Position numbers and translations under genes: made by a program. This document shows, one piece after another, positions 1 to 11,280 of a stretch of 64,000 nucleotides of DNA. A model generated the notes under the pieces. It saw only the letters and a program-made list of their open reading frames with translations. It was not told where the DNA came from and made no database searches. The stretch covers positions 39,052,177 to 39,116,176 of the forward strand of contig OX421964.1 in the NCBI GenBank assembly GCA_949128115.1. The letters run 5' to 3'. How positions within the stretch are numbered: the stretch's first letter is position 1; every line of letters begins with the position of its first letter. The DNA comes from Anaspis maculata (lineage: Eukaryota > Arthropoda > Insecta > Coleoptera > Scraptiidae).

Positions 1-1018
1 CATGGGCGCCCGCAGGATTTTTGTCAGGGGGGGGCAAATAGCTTTAGTTAAAGAACGTCACATACCTACCTGGCCTAATTTGCGAAGTCCTTTAGATTAG
101 CGCCGCAGGTGAATTTTTTTTCGAATAATAATAATAATAATGGTGATAATAATTTTTGTACGAAAAATAAGGAAATATATTCGAAAATTAAACTTAACTT
201 TAGAGAAATTTATTAAAATTTGTAATTTTGTACAAAATGTATAAAAATTTACTTCAAAATAGCCAGCCAGGTCAATAGTTACACTCGTTCAGTTCGTTCG
301 TTCGTTAAGAAAATTTCAAGTATTGCTATGATTGATATAGGTAGGTCAATTGTTACACTCGTTCATTATGTTGAAAAAACCCCTGGTGTTTTAAACCAGA
401 GGTTCAGAAAATTTCACGAATGAATGAGTACAAATAACACAATTAATTAATTCGGTAACTCGCCACCCGCAATCAGAATAACTAAATAACGACTGAATTA
501 CTGGATAACTGAATAACCAAGTGTAGAGCAAGCAGCGCTGCGGCCATAGACGCTGCGGCACAGCGGCAGCCCTCTGCCCCCACCAGTCTGCAGCTTTTTA
601 GTGGCTTATTAGTTCTTAGAAATGTTTTGATAATAAACTGCTTTTAATCCAAAGCTCTTTACAGTGTTTATACCAAACGGAAAAAATAACATAATCATTT
701 CACCCTATATTGGGCAGTGGAGCTGGTAGCTGGAATGCACAAATTGCAGATCGTTACCTACCTACCTACCTATCTACCTATTTTATGACTTTACGGGTAG
801 CTATCTAATTTAGGTAGAAGCCTAATGAAATTTCAAATTGTTCTAACAATTCAAGAAAATGTAAATTACCTTCTCAAAGTTTTATCTTTCGAAAATGAAT
901 TTTTTTTTCCTTTCTCGAAATTTTTTTTTTTTTCGTAAGGAACAATTTATTCAGCTGCTCCGGAGCCAGGGGGGGGCAAGTGCCCCCCCTTGCCCCCCCC
1001 TCCGGGCGCCCATGCCTC
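1..1018. repeat. Element with inverted ends, left end cut by window
   Basis: The first bases of the window (catgggcgcccg) recur inverted at 1004-1014, followed by G-rich/C-rich tracts on both inner sides (28-37 and 968-1002). This suggests a DNA transposon of about 1 kb whose left tip lies just outside the window. The interior is AT-rich with CCTA runs (757-780) and has no coding sequence I recognise. No target duplication can be tested. Confidence 0.4.
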
Positions 1019-1814
1019 TAATAATACATCAACCGTACGGAAGTCAATTATATTATTTATTATAACTGTCATCGATGGCGCAAGGTAATTGAGAGAGCAA
1101 TAAACACAATGCAAAATGCACCTGTTAATTATCATCGATGAAAAACTTTTCAGGTCGTCTTTTCTCGTTCCAGTGCCTTTTGTCTCAATCCGGGCCGTTT
1201 TCCAGGGACTGCGCGAGAACGTCTGCATCTCTTTTCTAGTTGGTTTATTTATTTATTTATTGTTCTGCCACCTGCTTCACAATAAAGCCAAACCAATGGG
1301 CGATGCTTATAAATCTCACCTGAACGATTGGTTTGAAAACACAAGATATTTATGAGCGTTTCAGTTTCGTTCTTCAAAAACTGTTATCTAATATCCTTTT
1401 AGCCAATACAATTATCATCGTGGTCTTAGGGCTGGATTTCAAGCTGACCAACAACTAGTCAAAAATGAGCACATCAAACTGATTTGGCGTTGCCATAATT
1501 AATGCACCGCTACCATAGGGTGCGCCAGTCGCCAAATTCGAAATCATGCGGTCTCCTCCAATCTTTATCAAGAAATGCCCATTCTACCTACCTACCTACC
1601 TACAAATTTCAAAAAATCTTGCCTGTATTTTGAGGCAATGCCAACAATAAGCGGGTTTGTTAATGTTTTCGTTCGTTTTACTTGAAGCTAGGTAACTCAT
1701 CAATGTGACGCGTGACGCTGTAACTCGCTCGACAGTTATAGTGAGAGATTACACACATACATACATACAGATGTATGTAGAAACATAGAGACAGTCATCA
1801 CAGTCAAAATGGTC

Positions 1815-2118
1815 TTAAGGATGGAGTTAAATTGGTAAAATAAGGCGTTGCGGAATCAAACGCTGTGGGCTTATTCCCAGAAATTCACCATTCAGGTCTC
1901 TGTCGAAAGCTACAAGGATGTACTTTGGTTTGAATCCACTGGCATTTTAAAAATCCAAAAATAGTTTTTTCAGATTTCAATTTTTTTAATTTTTTTATTT
2001 ATTTTGGAGATGAAGTAGCTCTTGAGAGAGACCGGATTGGTAAATTTTTGTCAAGGAATATGGCCACCAGCGTTTGATTTTCCAACGCCTTATTTTACCA
2101 ATTTAACTCCATCCGTAA
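1815..2118. mobile_element. MITE, TTAAGGA family, copy 1
   Basis: The ends are TTAAGGATGGAGTTAAATTG at the left and its near-perfect reverse complement at 2099-2118. Matching inner arms include an AAGGCGTTGCG/CAACGCCTTATT pair, and the centre is T-rich. A second, better preserved copy lies at 40846-41153. It is non-coding and is a foldback MITE by structure. A TTA/TAA target is possible but not proven. Confidence 0.7.
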
Positions 2119-2452
2119 TCATATTCATATTCATATTCATATTCATGTTTATTGCACCATCCATATATGTATACATAAAATATCACAGGCTTCATCAGTC
2201 TAAAAACAAAATTTACAATAAATAAATAAATAAATATATATCTTATGTTTTAAAACACAACACAATCATAAATAACATAGATACGGAAGTACCTTTTTAC
2301 AAACAAAAACATTACACTAAAAATCCCTGTAATCTGTAGATAGTATTTTCTAATGAGGTCGTGAATCGTCGTGAGGGACCTCAAAACGGATAGTTATATC
2401 CGTTGTTATCTAAAATTTTTTCTTCCGCACGGTCACAATACTTCACCCCCCA

Positions 2453-2700
2453 TTGTGGGGTGTCAGGGAAGGAAAAATTGGTGAAAATTTTTTACGGGAG
2501 AAAGAGTTAGGAATTTGCAGTTTTTTCAGGAGGGAGAGTCGAAAACCTTTGGTTCGAATTCAAAAATATCCCCCCCCCCCCCCCAAAAAAAAGTATTCAA
2601 TCTTTTCTCCAGCTATGACTCGCAGCAAGTCTACACCAAAAATGAATATTTCGTGGGGCGACTTTCCGAGTCATATTACGTGGGTATATTATTAGCTCAC
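2453..2700. repeat. Dispersed repeat, diverged copy
   Basis: The segment contains GGAATTTGCAGTTTTTTCAG, then TTTTCTCCAGCTATGACTCG, then AATGAATATTTCGTGGGGCG. The same order of motifs appears at 51236-51415 (+) and inverted at 50500-50700. It is one arm-like copy of the long-inverted-repeat unit at 50.4-51.5 kb. A C15 homopolymer at 2570-2584 may be unstable. The short open frames here are by-products. Confidence 0.55.
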
Positions 2701-3296
2701 TGAGAAAAACCTGAACTTTTTTTTACACCCAACTCACCCAAGGCACATTGTCGTCTTCACTTTTAGGGAGGTCATTTCACATCAAGCGAACCGTAAAACT
2801 TGCGCATTTATCTTTAATTATTTCTTTCCTCTATTCCGACATGCTTTTTGGTTCACGAGAATTTACTGGTATTAAACAGTTTTGTCGTGGGGCTCGAGAA
2901 TTATTCTACTTCGATAATGTGAAGAGCTAAAAAACATCACGATCTTGAGATGAAGTACGTACCTATTTGATTGGCTCAGGTTTCTTCCGACACATCTTTT
3001 GTTGAACTTTCAGAAAAATATGTTGCGGCCATTGCATCCCTCAACGGCCGAACCGTAGCTTCAGAGTCATTTCCATAATTCGTGACTATTGACTTGTGTG
3101 TCGTATGGAAGTGGAGTTTCTGTTCAGTGAAAGAATCTATTCTCGCATATGTGTCTGATGTTTTGGTAGTTGGAGAGCTTTGTTTCATGAATTGGTTATT
3201 ATTGTAATTCTGTATCGTTATTTTTGGGAGATTTTTCTTGGTTCGGGTCCCAAGGCCATGAGCTAGGTACTCATTGTAGTTGAAATTTTTTGCAAA

Positions 3297-3372
3297 AATC
3301 AGACAGACAGACACACAGAGGGACAAATCGAGGACATTGGCGCCTTCCCTTTGGAAAAATGCGTGAAAAACT
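3297..3372 (+). repeat. Conserved 3' tail with hairpin, copy 1 (diverged)
   Basis: A GACAGACAGACAC run is followed by GGACAAATCGAGG, then GCGCCTTCCCTTTGGAAAAA and TGCGTGAAAAA. The order (short GGAC/GACA microsatellite, hairpin, GCG-T-AAAAA end) is shared with 10044-10118, 39714-39781 and 52611-52680, although the sequences upstream differ. Confidence 0.45.
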
Positions 3373-3570
3373 ATCCTCGTCTGAAAACGTTTTGCCTACC
3401 GTGCTACTTTTTCTAAATTTTACCCCGCTTGAACTTCCAGAGAGCCCGTTTCTCGGAAAATTTTTACCTGCGGCTCTATTTCAATCACTTCACTCACAAT
3501 TCTTGACGTCCCCTAAATGCTTTGCCCCCTCTGCCCTCACAGGCTCTGTCCGCCACTGTATGCATAATGT

Positions 3571-3948
3571 ATGTAATGATGGTATGGGTTTTGAGTGTTT
3601 TGACCAAGTTAAAGGGAGATCAATGAAACTATTGTTTTTTGCAGGGCCAGGCCTGGCCTATTTGCCGCCTGCGTGCCAGTGAAAAATTGCCGCCCCCCTC
3701 ACCGGCAGTGGAGGTCCCTCCCCAAGTGCGGGAATGAAAAAAGTCCTTTGAAATTCAACTTCATTATTATATTGCCGCCCCTATGATTTCCCGCCTGCGA
3801 GCAGGCACGCATTGCACGCCTGCTAGGCCCGGCCCTGGCTTTTTGGTCCACGTTTCGCTGGACTTTATTCCACGTCGACCAAAAAGCAATAGTTTCATTG
3901 ATCTCCCTTTTACTTGGTCAAAACCCATACCATCATTACATCATTCAT
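3571..3948. mobile_element. Foldback MITE split by a nested hAT MITE
   Basis: The left arm 3571-3641 and the right arm about 3838-3948 are inverted copies; both contain GATGGTATGGGTTTTG and GGGAGATCAATGAAACTATT in opposite sense. Without the insert at 3642-3837 the arms would form a short palindromic element. Confidence 0.65.
3642..3837. mobile_element. hAT-type MITE (196 bp)
   Basis: The ends are CAGGGCCAGGCCTGGC and, inverted, CAGGGCCGGGCCTAGC. The flanking 8-mers are gttttttg (3634-3641) and gctttttg (3838-3845), an 8-bp target duplication with one mismatch, as expected for hAT elements. It is non-coding and rich in GCC. It inserted into the foldback MITE that surrounds it. Confidence 0.75.
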
Positions 3949-4870
3949 TTATCTAATGGAGACAATTTTTGAATTGCTTGATCTGGCTTGAAGAGGAGTC
4001 CCCAAAGTATCAAGGAAGATTAACTTTTCTGAGTCATCAATCTTCCATGTATAAAACCTGCTGGACCTGAGAGATCACTTGAAGCTAATTTCATCCCTTG
4101 TGCCGTGTAAATGCCGTGAAATCACTTGATGTTGTAGAACATTATCCGTCGGGATTGGACTAAGCGCAGGTCAATGCAAATTCAATTATATTTGCTTGCA
4201 GGTGTTGCGGATGGTCCGGATCTTGAAAACCTACTATACCCATACCTACTAAGAAATGATACTGGGTCGATTAATAAGATGTTTACTTTTTAATAATATA
4301 ATCCCTTAAGCAGGTAATAGAGCATTGAAAAATTAGCGATATTTATCATTACATCCTTTTCAACCTTTCTATGAGTACAAGTTTTTCAATTTTTTTCAGC
4401 ATTTCATACAAAAAAAAAATCAGAAATGTTTGAATCATTTTTCATCCTTCAATAATTTGACCCTGACTGGACAGATCGATTTTGTTTTTGAGGTGGACAG
4501 ATCCTTCCGGAATTTCTCCAATTTCAGAGCTTTTAGAGAGTTCCAGTCCCTTCCAGGAGGATGGCTCAAAGTTGATGAAGCCATGACAAGGATCCTGACC
4601 TTTCCTGGCAAGTACAATTATGTACGGGATATTGCATTACCTACGCGAATTTTATATAATACAAAGGGAGCTTGCGTGCACACGTACATACTACGACGTA
4701 ACGTAACTTCCAACTTGAAAATTGACTAGTTTGTTTTTTGAAATTCCTCAGTCACAGGCTCGGTTACAGGGGAGTTTTCACGTTTTACGTTGCATTACGT
4801 CGTACGTTCCGTGAAACTGACACAAACTGTCTACTGAATAGTGGTGAATTTTTCGCGCAGACATTTTGTA

Positions 4871-5259
4871 CAGGGTGATTCATCGATACCCCCCCCCCCC
4901 CACCTCAGAACTTTTTTCATTGGAATAAATCGGTGGGGAAAGAAACTTTTCCCAACCATTTTTCTCGTAGAATTTAAATTTGGAGCACCAAATTTTTTTC
5001 ATCTTATAATATACAAGGTGTTTCAAAAAACTTCCAATTTTTTCCGACACCTTATTGTACTTATCTAAATATTGGAAATGATGCGGTTTTTGTTTTTTTG
5101 AAACACCCTGTATACTATCAAACTCGCTATCAAATATAAAAAAAATGTGTTAAAATTTGAGTTCTACGGTAAAAATGGTTGGTAAAAATTACTTTCTCCA
5201 CCAATTTTTCCAACTGGAAAAGTTCTAACAGTGGGGGAAAATCTCGGTGTATCACCCTG
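4871..5259. mobile_element. TA-target palindromic MITE, CAGGGTG ends
   Basis: The element begins CAGGGTGATTCATCGATAC and ends with GTATCACCCTG, flanked on both sides by TA (4869-4870 and 5260-5261). The arms are inverted copies along much of their length (ACTTTTCCCAACCATTTTT / AAAAATGGTTGGTAAAAA). A second inverted pair (CAAGGTGTTTCAAAAAA at about 5012, TTTTTTTGAAACACCCTG ending about 5110) lies at the centre and looks like a nested relative. The TA target suits Tc1/mariner-type mobilisation. Confidence 0.75.
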
Positions 5260-5399
5260 TACTTACGATTGTGCAAGTATATCCCATTTAGATTGATCTG
5301 CGCCCTCACGTAGATAGATGCGATGGCCGCAACTTGTTTTACTGAAAGTCTGCAGCTCGGTCTGCTGGTATACTGTCAGGAGCGCAGTAGGTATTTTAC

Positions 5400-5520
5400 A
5401 GTGTGATCCAAACTATTCCGAATTGGGGTAGGCTGTGCTCTGGCGAAAATAAGCTCAACATCACGGAATTTGACCAGGTCACAGCCCACTCCAATTCTGA
5501 ATGGTTTGGATCACACGGTA
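5400..5520. mobile_element. Short palindromic MITE, copy 1
   Basis: The arms are GTGTGATCCAAACTATTCCG and CGGTATATACATC-proximal TTCTGAATGGTTTGGATCAC, in inverted orientation. The left arm continues with AATTGGGGTAGGCTGTG and the right arm has CACAGCCCACTCCAATT. A related copy lies at 33455-33560. Non-coding. Confidence 0.6.
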
Positions 5521-7559
5521 TATACATCAATTTTTTGAACCTAATCAAAAAAAAGTTACGCAGGCCGGAAGGCTGAAGGACTATTCATTACGTAAGTAGT
5601 ACCTTTATCATAGAGCCAGCAATCAAGCCTTTTATTGTAGGTATCTGTTCATAATTTTATGACAATGACAAACCTTCTCGCTTTCTTCTTAGCGACAAAA
5701 ATTTTGATTCATGTAATGCTGTGCTCCTGACGGTAGGTACTGTGGTGGGACGCCTTAAAAATTATAAAATGAAGGGGAATTAAATATTTAGGAATAAATC
5801 AGAACTACGGACGATATTGGGGAGTGACGAAATTGCACACGGGATGATGGTAGAGTCAGGAAGCGCATGCCGGCGCATGAGTTTGGGTGTCAGGTTTTTA
5901 CACACTTGAGACGGAGGGTGGGAAATAAGAAGCGGTCCGAAAGTAGCGACGGGGGTAGAGGATTGGCGTCGGAGTACCCGACAACGGCAGACGTGTGTAG
6001 AAAAAGAAAATTATTAATCGACAAGAATGAGTTATAAGAGTGGAAAGAAATTCATTGTTAACAGTTGTAGTGCATCAGTGACGAGAAAGAGAAACATTGA
6101 GGCAAGTCTGATTTCCATTGTAATCAAATGCAAGCTGTTTAATAGAGTTGAAGAAATTGTTTGGTTTATAAAATGATAATAGGTTCTGTTTTGATATTTC
6201 GAGCAGCCATGGTAAGCGTCAAGCCGTATTCAATTCCCTGTAGTTGCTTTGAGCTTTTAAATGCGTCCCCTTGTTTCAGCTACCTACCTTCAAGACGCCA
6301 GAAAAAGGGTGAAAACCTCAGCAACCCTTCAAGAGATTTAGCTTCCTACAGAGCATGATTTTGTAGACTCTATTAGCTTGAGACAAGCACTAGCAGTATT
6401 TATGCAAATCAAATCTGGCCAAAATCTTTATCACGCATTATTTTCCCCCATAGAATAAAATATTCAACCCTTTCGCACGACAAAGAGTCTATGAGCATAA
6501 GGTTGAGTTTCCCAAAGAGAGAACCCCTTGAGCAATGCCAAGAAAATTCAGTGTCCTTTCGGAAATACTTCAAGACAGAAGGGAACAGAACATCAATTTT
6601 GCAGGCTAATTAATTAGAGGCTCACCGCGACAACTGTATAAGTGATTGCAGATGCGTGTGAAGTTATTCAACCCAGCATGAAATAAAACTGCTGGATGAG
6701 GCTGAGGTTCAAACTACAGCACCAGCCGGATATAAAATCCATGAAATGTAAACACTCAATATTATGTAAATTATTTGATCGATAATTGAAATAATAACTG
6801 AAAGTTTGAAATACCAAGACAAAACTCAGTGGACAACAATCTCTCTCTATGTAGAACTACATAATCGAAATTTCTCTTCGTACAAAATGAAAATGGGCAA
6901 GAAGGAAGAAAGGGTTGAAATTAAAATTCGACAAGGTCTTAGTTAATTAAGCAGGGAATGAAAACTCAAGTGCATTAGGAAATGGGTTCATCAATAGTTC
7001 GGCAAATTAAGAAGAACGAGAACGGAATCAACTTGGAAGGATTGAACAAATTCGTCGTAGGATTGCGCTCGTAATAAGGATGTACTTTTCTTCCAGAAAC
7101 CGAATGTATTGAATAATTCCCAACGCTAGCTGATGTCAGCCCGTCTGGAAATTATGAAATGAATAATGAGGTTAACTTCATTAAATTGGCGATGATTGAT
7201 TAATTTGTAATAAAGTTGAGGTGTGGTTAAATGACTTTGTTTATTTTTCAATATTTATTCAAATCATCCTCTTTCAAAGAACGTGAGGTTACTACAGTTA
7301 GATTGAGGTATTAGTACGACGTGAAGTTGAGGTAGGTGGGAAATTAATTTAAATGACTTAGGTAAAGGTGATAAAAAATTACGGCAACGAAAAACACAAC
7401 GTAGGGTCGACTAAACGTATCACAGCTAATTAAATTAATGTAGGGAAGGAGGTATCTCACAGTACCTACCTGCAAAGTACGAATCTAGAACAAATATTTG
7501 ACCACAAAGTTCTGTTTTTGATCGAAACATCAGAACTTTTTTGCATTATCGAATTGTGG
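5521..7559. other. No gene recognised
   Basis: This is AT-rich sequence with scattered CCTA/GGTA steps. I see no conserved protein, no pair of splice sites bounding coding sequence and no clear mobile element. The short frame at 6161-6358 has no recognisable content. Confidence 0.5.
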
Positions 7560-7946
7560 TCGGGCACGGCCATAATTCAGTCGGAACTGGACGCGTTACC
7601 AAAATGACGTCAGGGAAGTTCCTGCAGGCACACACAGCAGAGAGTATTGTCCTGTGTCAGTGCGCGGGCCGATGTATTTGCGGTTGAGTGTCAATGGACA
7701 CAGAAAGCCTTTTATGTAGTGACGTCAATGAGAGTTCCAACACAGTTCACTCAATTTCACGGCAATCAGTTCGGATTTAAGGGCGAATTCTATATTATAC
7801 TGGCCTATCTGACCTGGAGTCTGGTGGCGGTGGCCTGCCGTGGTGTGGTGGCGACCACATCTCGGATCGCATTGGGATCTGGCACACGGTCTGCTCATCG
7901 CGTATCAAGCTGGATGTCAGTCCGCACTCCACAGATTGGTTGAACT
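7560..7946 (+). other. Unassigned GC-richer island with CRE-like sites
   Basis: The composition shifts to higher GC. Two TGACGTCA-type sites (TGACGTCAGG at about 7605 and TGACGTCAAT at about 7721) flank an arthropod initiator-like TCAGTGC at 7656. An open frame, 7647-7943, encodes a hydrophobic stretch (FYIILAYLTWSLVAVAC) but matches nothing I know. It could be a promoter with a first exon, or a repeat fragment. Confidence 0.2.
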
Positions 7947-8744
7947 CGTAGTTACTCACAACTTACGCACGCACTACCGCTCAAATAAATCATCCTCAAT
8001 GAGTATCAATCCCGAATTATTGGCAAACAGAAATGTAATCTAATTTCAATTCTATTCATATTCTGGTGCCTACCCTACCTATATTCTGAATTCTGGATTT
8101 GATGAGGGGAGTTGATAAAAATAGGGGTCCGGTCACGTTAACTCCATCTCTCTTTTATCGCACAAAATCATGAAACACTGTGTGTGATGTGTGTCCAAAA
8201 TAAGAATTCAGAATAAAAAATGCGGACCATCCATGCAGTTTCTTGTTCTTTTATGTTTACTGTGATAGTAATAGTAATAAACCGTCTGAGGGTAAAAGAG
8301 CAACCAGAGTAAGGGGGGAAGGGGAAGGTACCACGAATCACTTGAGGCTGTATACGCAGGGTATCAATATTTCTCTCTCAAAAATGAAGCTGAAGAGATA
8401 TAGAGATTTTGATGGGATTCCATTAAATGTTTGTCCACCTTGTGTGTCCGTTTGTATATTATCCCACATTTTTTTAGAAGTCCAATAACCCTATAACGCC
8501 CGAGTCTTTTGGAAATCTTTCTAGTTGAAGGAATTGACACTAAACTCTTCACAATACAACCCTGCTATGACCGAGGCTATGACATAGTATCATTTGATCA
8601 CTCAGCGGTAGCATTGACGATGCACTCGGGTATATAGTGGAGAAAACAAAACAAGCGAATTGCCTCATGGGCATGAGGCTCAGTAGCGTACTTCCTTTTT
8701 CAGAGATTAGTGAACGCAAGATGTTGATTAGGGTTCTACCGTCA

Positions 8745-8984
8745 GAAATTTCAATATGGCGGCCAAAATAACGTCAGGTTCATGAAATTCAGCTTGAAAA
8801 TCAAAATGATCGTACTATAGACAAGGGTGAGTTCGAAGTTTCATGAAAATCGTTCCACTAATAAGATATTTCAATATGGCGGCCAAGATGGCGGCTTAAT
8901 GTTGGAATTTGGCTGGAGAATAAGAATGATCATACGAAACAAAGGTGAGTCCCAAGCTCCATGAAAATCGTTAAGTGATAAGAA
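8745..8984 (+). repeat. Tandem repeat, about 120 bp unit, 2 copies
   Basis: The units start at AATTTCAATATGGCGGCC near 8747, 8868 and 8985 (the third start opens the next array). They share GGTGAGTYC...TTCATGAAAATCGTT. They lead directly into the 270-bp array. Confidence 0.65.
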
Positions 8985-10040
8985 ATTTCAATATGGCGGC
9001 CAAGATGGCGGCAAAGCATCATTTGTCCAAAATCGGATGTATTTTGAGGAAGTTCACATCGCCTGTGAATTTCACTCAAATCGGACCACTTTCAGAAAAA
9101 CTCAAAATGGCGGATCAAAGATGGCGGCCAAGTGACAAAAATCATTGGTCAACTTCATATGGTGGTCACGTATGCATTCGATTGGCGTTTGCACCGCATC
9201 GATATCTCTTCTCGTTGAGGCATAATTCTCTTATTTCTATCACTTTGAAACATGTTTAATATGGAGAATACAAGATGGCGGCGGGGCATCAATTGTCAAA
9301 CATTAGATGTATCTAACTGAAGTTCACATCGCCTGCAAATTTCACTCGAATCAGACAACTTTCAAAGAAATTCAAAATAGCGGATCAAGATGGCAGCCAA
9401 ATGACAAAAATCATTGGTCAAGTTTATATGGTGGACACGTACGCATTTCATTGGCGTTCGCATCACATCGATATCTCTTTCCGTTGAGGCAGAATTCTCC
9501 TAGTTCTATCACTTCGAAACATGTTCAATATGGAGAATATAAGATGGCGGCGGGGCATCAATTGTCAAAAATTGGATGTATCTAATTGAAGTTCACATCG
9601 CCTGCGAATTTCACTCGAATCAGACCACTTTCAGATAAATTCAAAATGGCGGATCAAAGATGGCGGCCAAGTGACAAAAGTCATTGGTCAACTTTATATG
9701 GTGGTCACGTGGGCATTCAATTGGCGTTTGCACCACATCGATATCTCTTTTCGTTGAGGCATAATTTTCCTAGTTCTATCACTTCGAAACATGTTCAATA
9801 TGGAGAATACAAGATGATGGCGGGACATCAATTGTCGAAAATTGGATAGATCTTGATGTGGTTTACATTCCTGTAAATTTCATTTCAATCGGATCACTTT
9901 CAGAGAAATTCAAAATGGCGGATCAAAGATGGCGGTTAGAATAACAAAAAACTAAAAGTCAACTTGATATCCTGGAAATATGTACTATTGATCAGCGTTT
10001 ACACCACATCGATATCTTCCTTCCCCGAGGAGTTATCCTG
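8985..10040 (+). repeat. Tandem repeat, about 270 bp unit, about 4 copies
   Basis: The anchor GTTCACATCGCCTG recurs at 9052, 9322 and 9591, and diverged at 9861 (GTTTACATTCCTG), a 269-270 bp period. Each unit has AAGATGGCGGC, TCAAAATGGCGGATCAAAGA, a TATGGTGGTCACGT block and CATCGATATCTC. The open frames at 8975-9849 repeat the same peptide because 270 is a multiple of 3; they are not genes. The array runs into the hairpin tail at 10044. Confidence 0.85.
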
Positions 10041-10043
10041 GGT

Positions 10044-10118
10044 ACGGACGGACGGACGGACGGACAAAGTGAAGCTAAAAGCGCCTTTTTCCCATTTTTT
10101 GGGAAAGTGCGCTAAAAA
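10044..10118 (+). repeat. Conserved 3' tail with hairpin, copy 2
   Basis: ACGGACGGACGGACGGACAA is followed by AGCGCCTTTTTCCCATTTTT and GGGAAAGTGCGCTAAAAAA. The segment 10080-10112 can fold as AGCGC..TTTCCC / GGGAAA..GCGCT. It closes the 270-bp tandem array, which suggests that body and tail are one element. Confidence 0.6.
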
Positions 10119-10119
10119 A

Positions 10120-10352
10120 CCTTCACTTTACAGCAAAAATACTGACTGGAAAATATTTAAAAACCAGCTAAGTGAATCCATCAACCTACAAATACCTTTG
10201 AAAACACCAGAAGATCTTGAGAAAGCAATCCTTGACTTGACGCAAGACATAGGTACAACAAGCAGCATGGACAGCAACACCAGACAGCAGGAAAGATACA
10301 TTTAAAGAAGTATGCCCTGCCAGCGTTAAGCAAAAGATCGCTGGAAAACGTG
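10120..10352 (+). pseudogene. Non-LTR retrotransposon (jockey-type) ORF2 fragment
   Basis: Translation gives a stretch containing TDWKIFKNQLSESINL, PLKTPEDLEKAILDLTQDI and, after a stop and a shift, PASVKQKIAGK. This pattern is typical of the linker between the endonuclease and reverse transcriptase domains of jockey-like LINEs. Only about 75 codons remain. It is cut on the left by the hairpin tail of the tandem element and on the right by the 16-bp array. The identification rests on motif recall. Confidence 0.55.
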
Positions 10353-10354
10353 AA

Positions 10355-10462
10355 CACCGACACGCCATTTCACCGGCAGGACATTTCACCGACACGCCAT
10401 TTCACCGACAGGACATTTCACCGACAAGACAATTCACCGAATCGCCGATTCACCGACAGGAC
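10355..10462 (+). repeat. 16-bp minisatellite array, left partner of locus 1
   Basis: There are about 6.5 units of CAGGACATTTCACCGA, with variants CACGCCATTTCACCGA and ATCGCCGATTCACCGA. The unit is exactly 16 bp. It is the reverse complement of the unit in the larger array at 14605-15118. Confidence 0.9.
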
Positions 10463-10491
10463 TGTAGCGTTTTGAGTTTTGGACCATAGGT

Positions 10492-10545
10492 AGGGGAAGG
10501 TGGGGCAAGACGGGTTCACGAGGCAAGATGGGGACACTCTTGTAT
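10492..10545 (+). repeat. Pogo-like terminal motif, left
   Basis: GGGGAAGGTGGGGCAAGACG is followed by GAGGCAAGATGGGGAC. Opposed copies occur at 13738-13768 (CCCCATCTTACCCTCCCCAC) and 14247-14280 (CCCCATCTTGCCCCACTGG). GGGGCAAGATGGGG-type ends are common on pogo/jerky-class elements, and a transposase fragment of that class follows at 13833. The exact element limits are not resolved. Confidence 0.45.
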
Positions 10546-11013
10546 TTCCACCAAGGGGCATGACATCTTTCGGTTATCAGCAGAACTTAGATCCACAGGC
10601 GCGGCTTTGTATGTGTGGTTGAGTAGAACACTATTTTAGTAATAATAACAAAGTTATAGAAAGTGAACTGTCAAAATCTCAGTTTCGAGATAATGCTTAT
10701 TTCGGAGCAGTGAGTTCCATGCTCCATATCGTAAGTATCAATAAACAACTTAGAGCAAGCTCAGGGTCTACGCACTCCCCGTAAAACTGCCGTGGCAACG
10801 TTTTTGAGAGGTTGGCGTCTGGGGTTGAGCCGCCACTCCTGCTTCCCAGGTGGCACCAGCATCACTCTTCCCAATTTAGACAATTTAGTGAACCTCATTG
10901 TTGCGTCCGTTACAGAATAATTTTATTTGTATACATTTTCTTAATAAATGTTCGATTTTTACTAATATCTGGTTTTCTTAACCGTCCACAAAACGGAAAG
11001 AAAGTGATGTAGA

Positions 11014-11103
11014 AGCATTTTTGTTCTGCTTCGTTTGTGCAAGGAGTTGCTAAGGGAATTTACTTAGCAACTCCTCGCACAAACGGAGCAAGAGCAAAAT
11101 GCT
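11014..11103. repeat. 90-bp hairpin
   Basis: The arms are AGCATTTTTGTTCTGCTTCG...GGAGTTGCTAAG and its inverted copy CTTAGCAACTCC...GAGCAAAATGCT, with an 8-10 base loop. It could be a tiny MITE or a relic. No TA duplication is evident. Confidence 0.7.
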
Positions 11104-11280
11104 CACATCAACAATAATAGGAAGTCTTCAATTTCAAACGGAAAATCTAGTAGGCACTTCTCTGATTAGTACCACTCCTTTCCGCTTAGAGCGCTGAACA
11201 TGGCTCAAATTTAGAGAGACCTGAATAAGGGTACCTAGAGTGACGAAGCTATGAAAGGGATATATCGGTATTCTCTGTTA

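Noticed and set aside
2555..2590. Poly-C run as a possible regulatory or G-quadruplex site
   Set aside because: A single homopolymer lacks the spaced G-runs needed for a specific claim and lies in a decayed repeat.
8975..9849. Three open frames of 87-94 codons in a row
   Set aside because: They are copies of the same 270-bp tandem unit; no start context, splice site or known domain.
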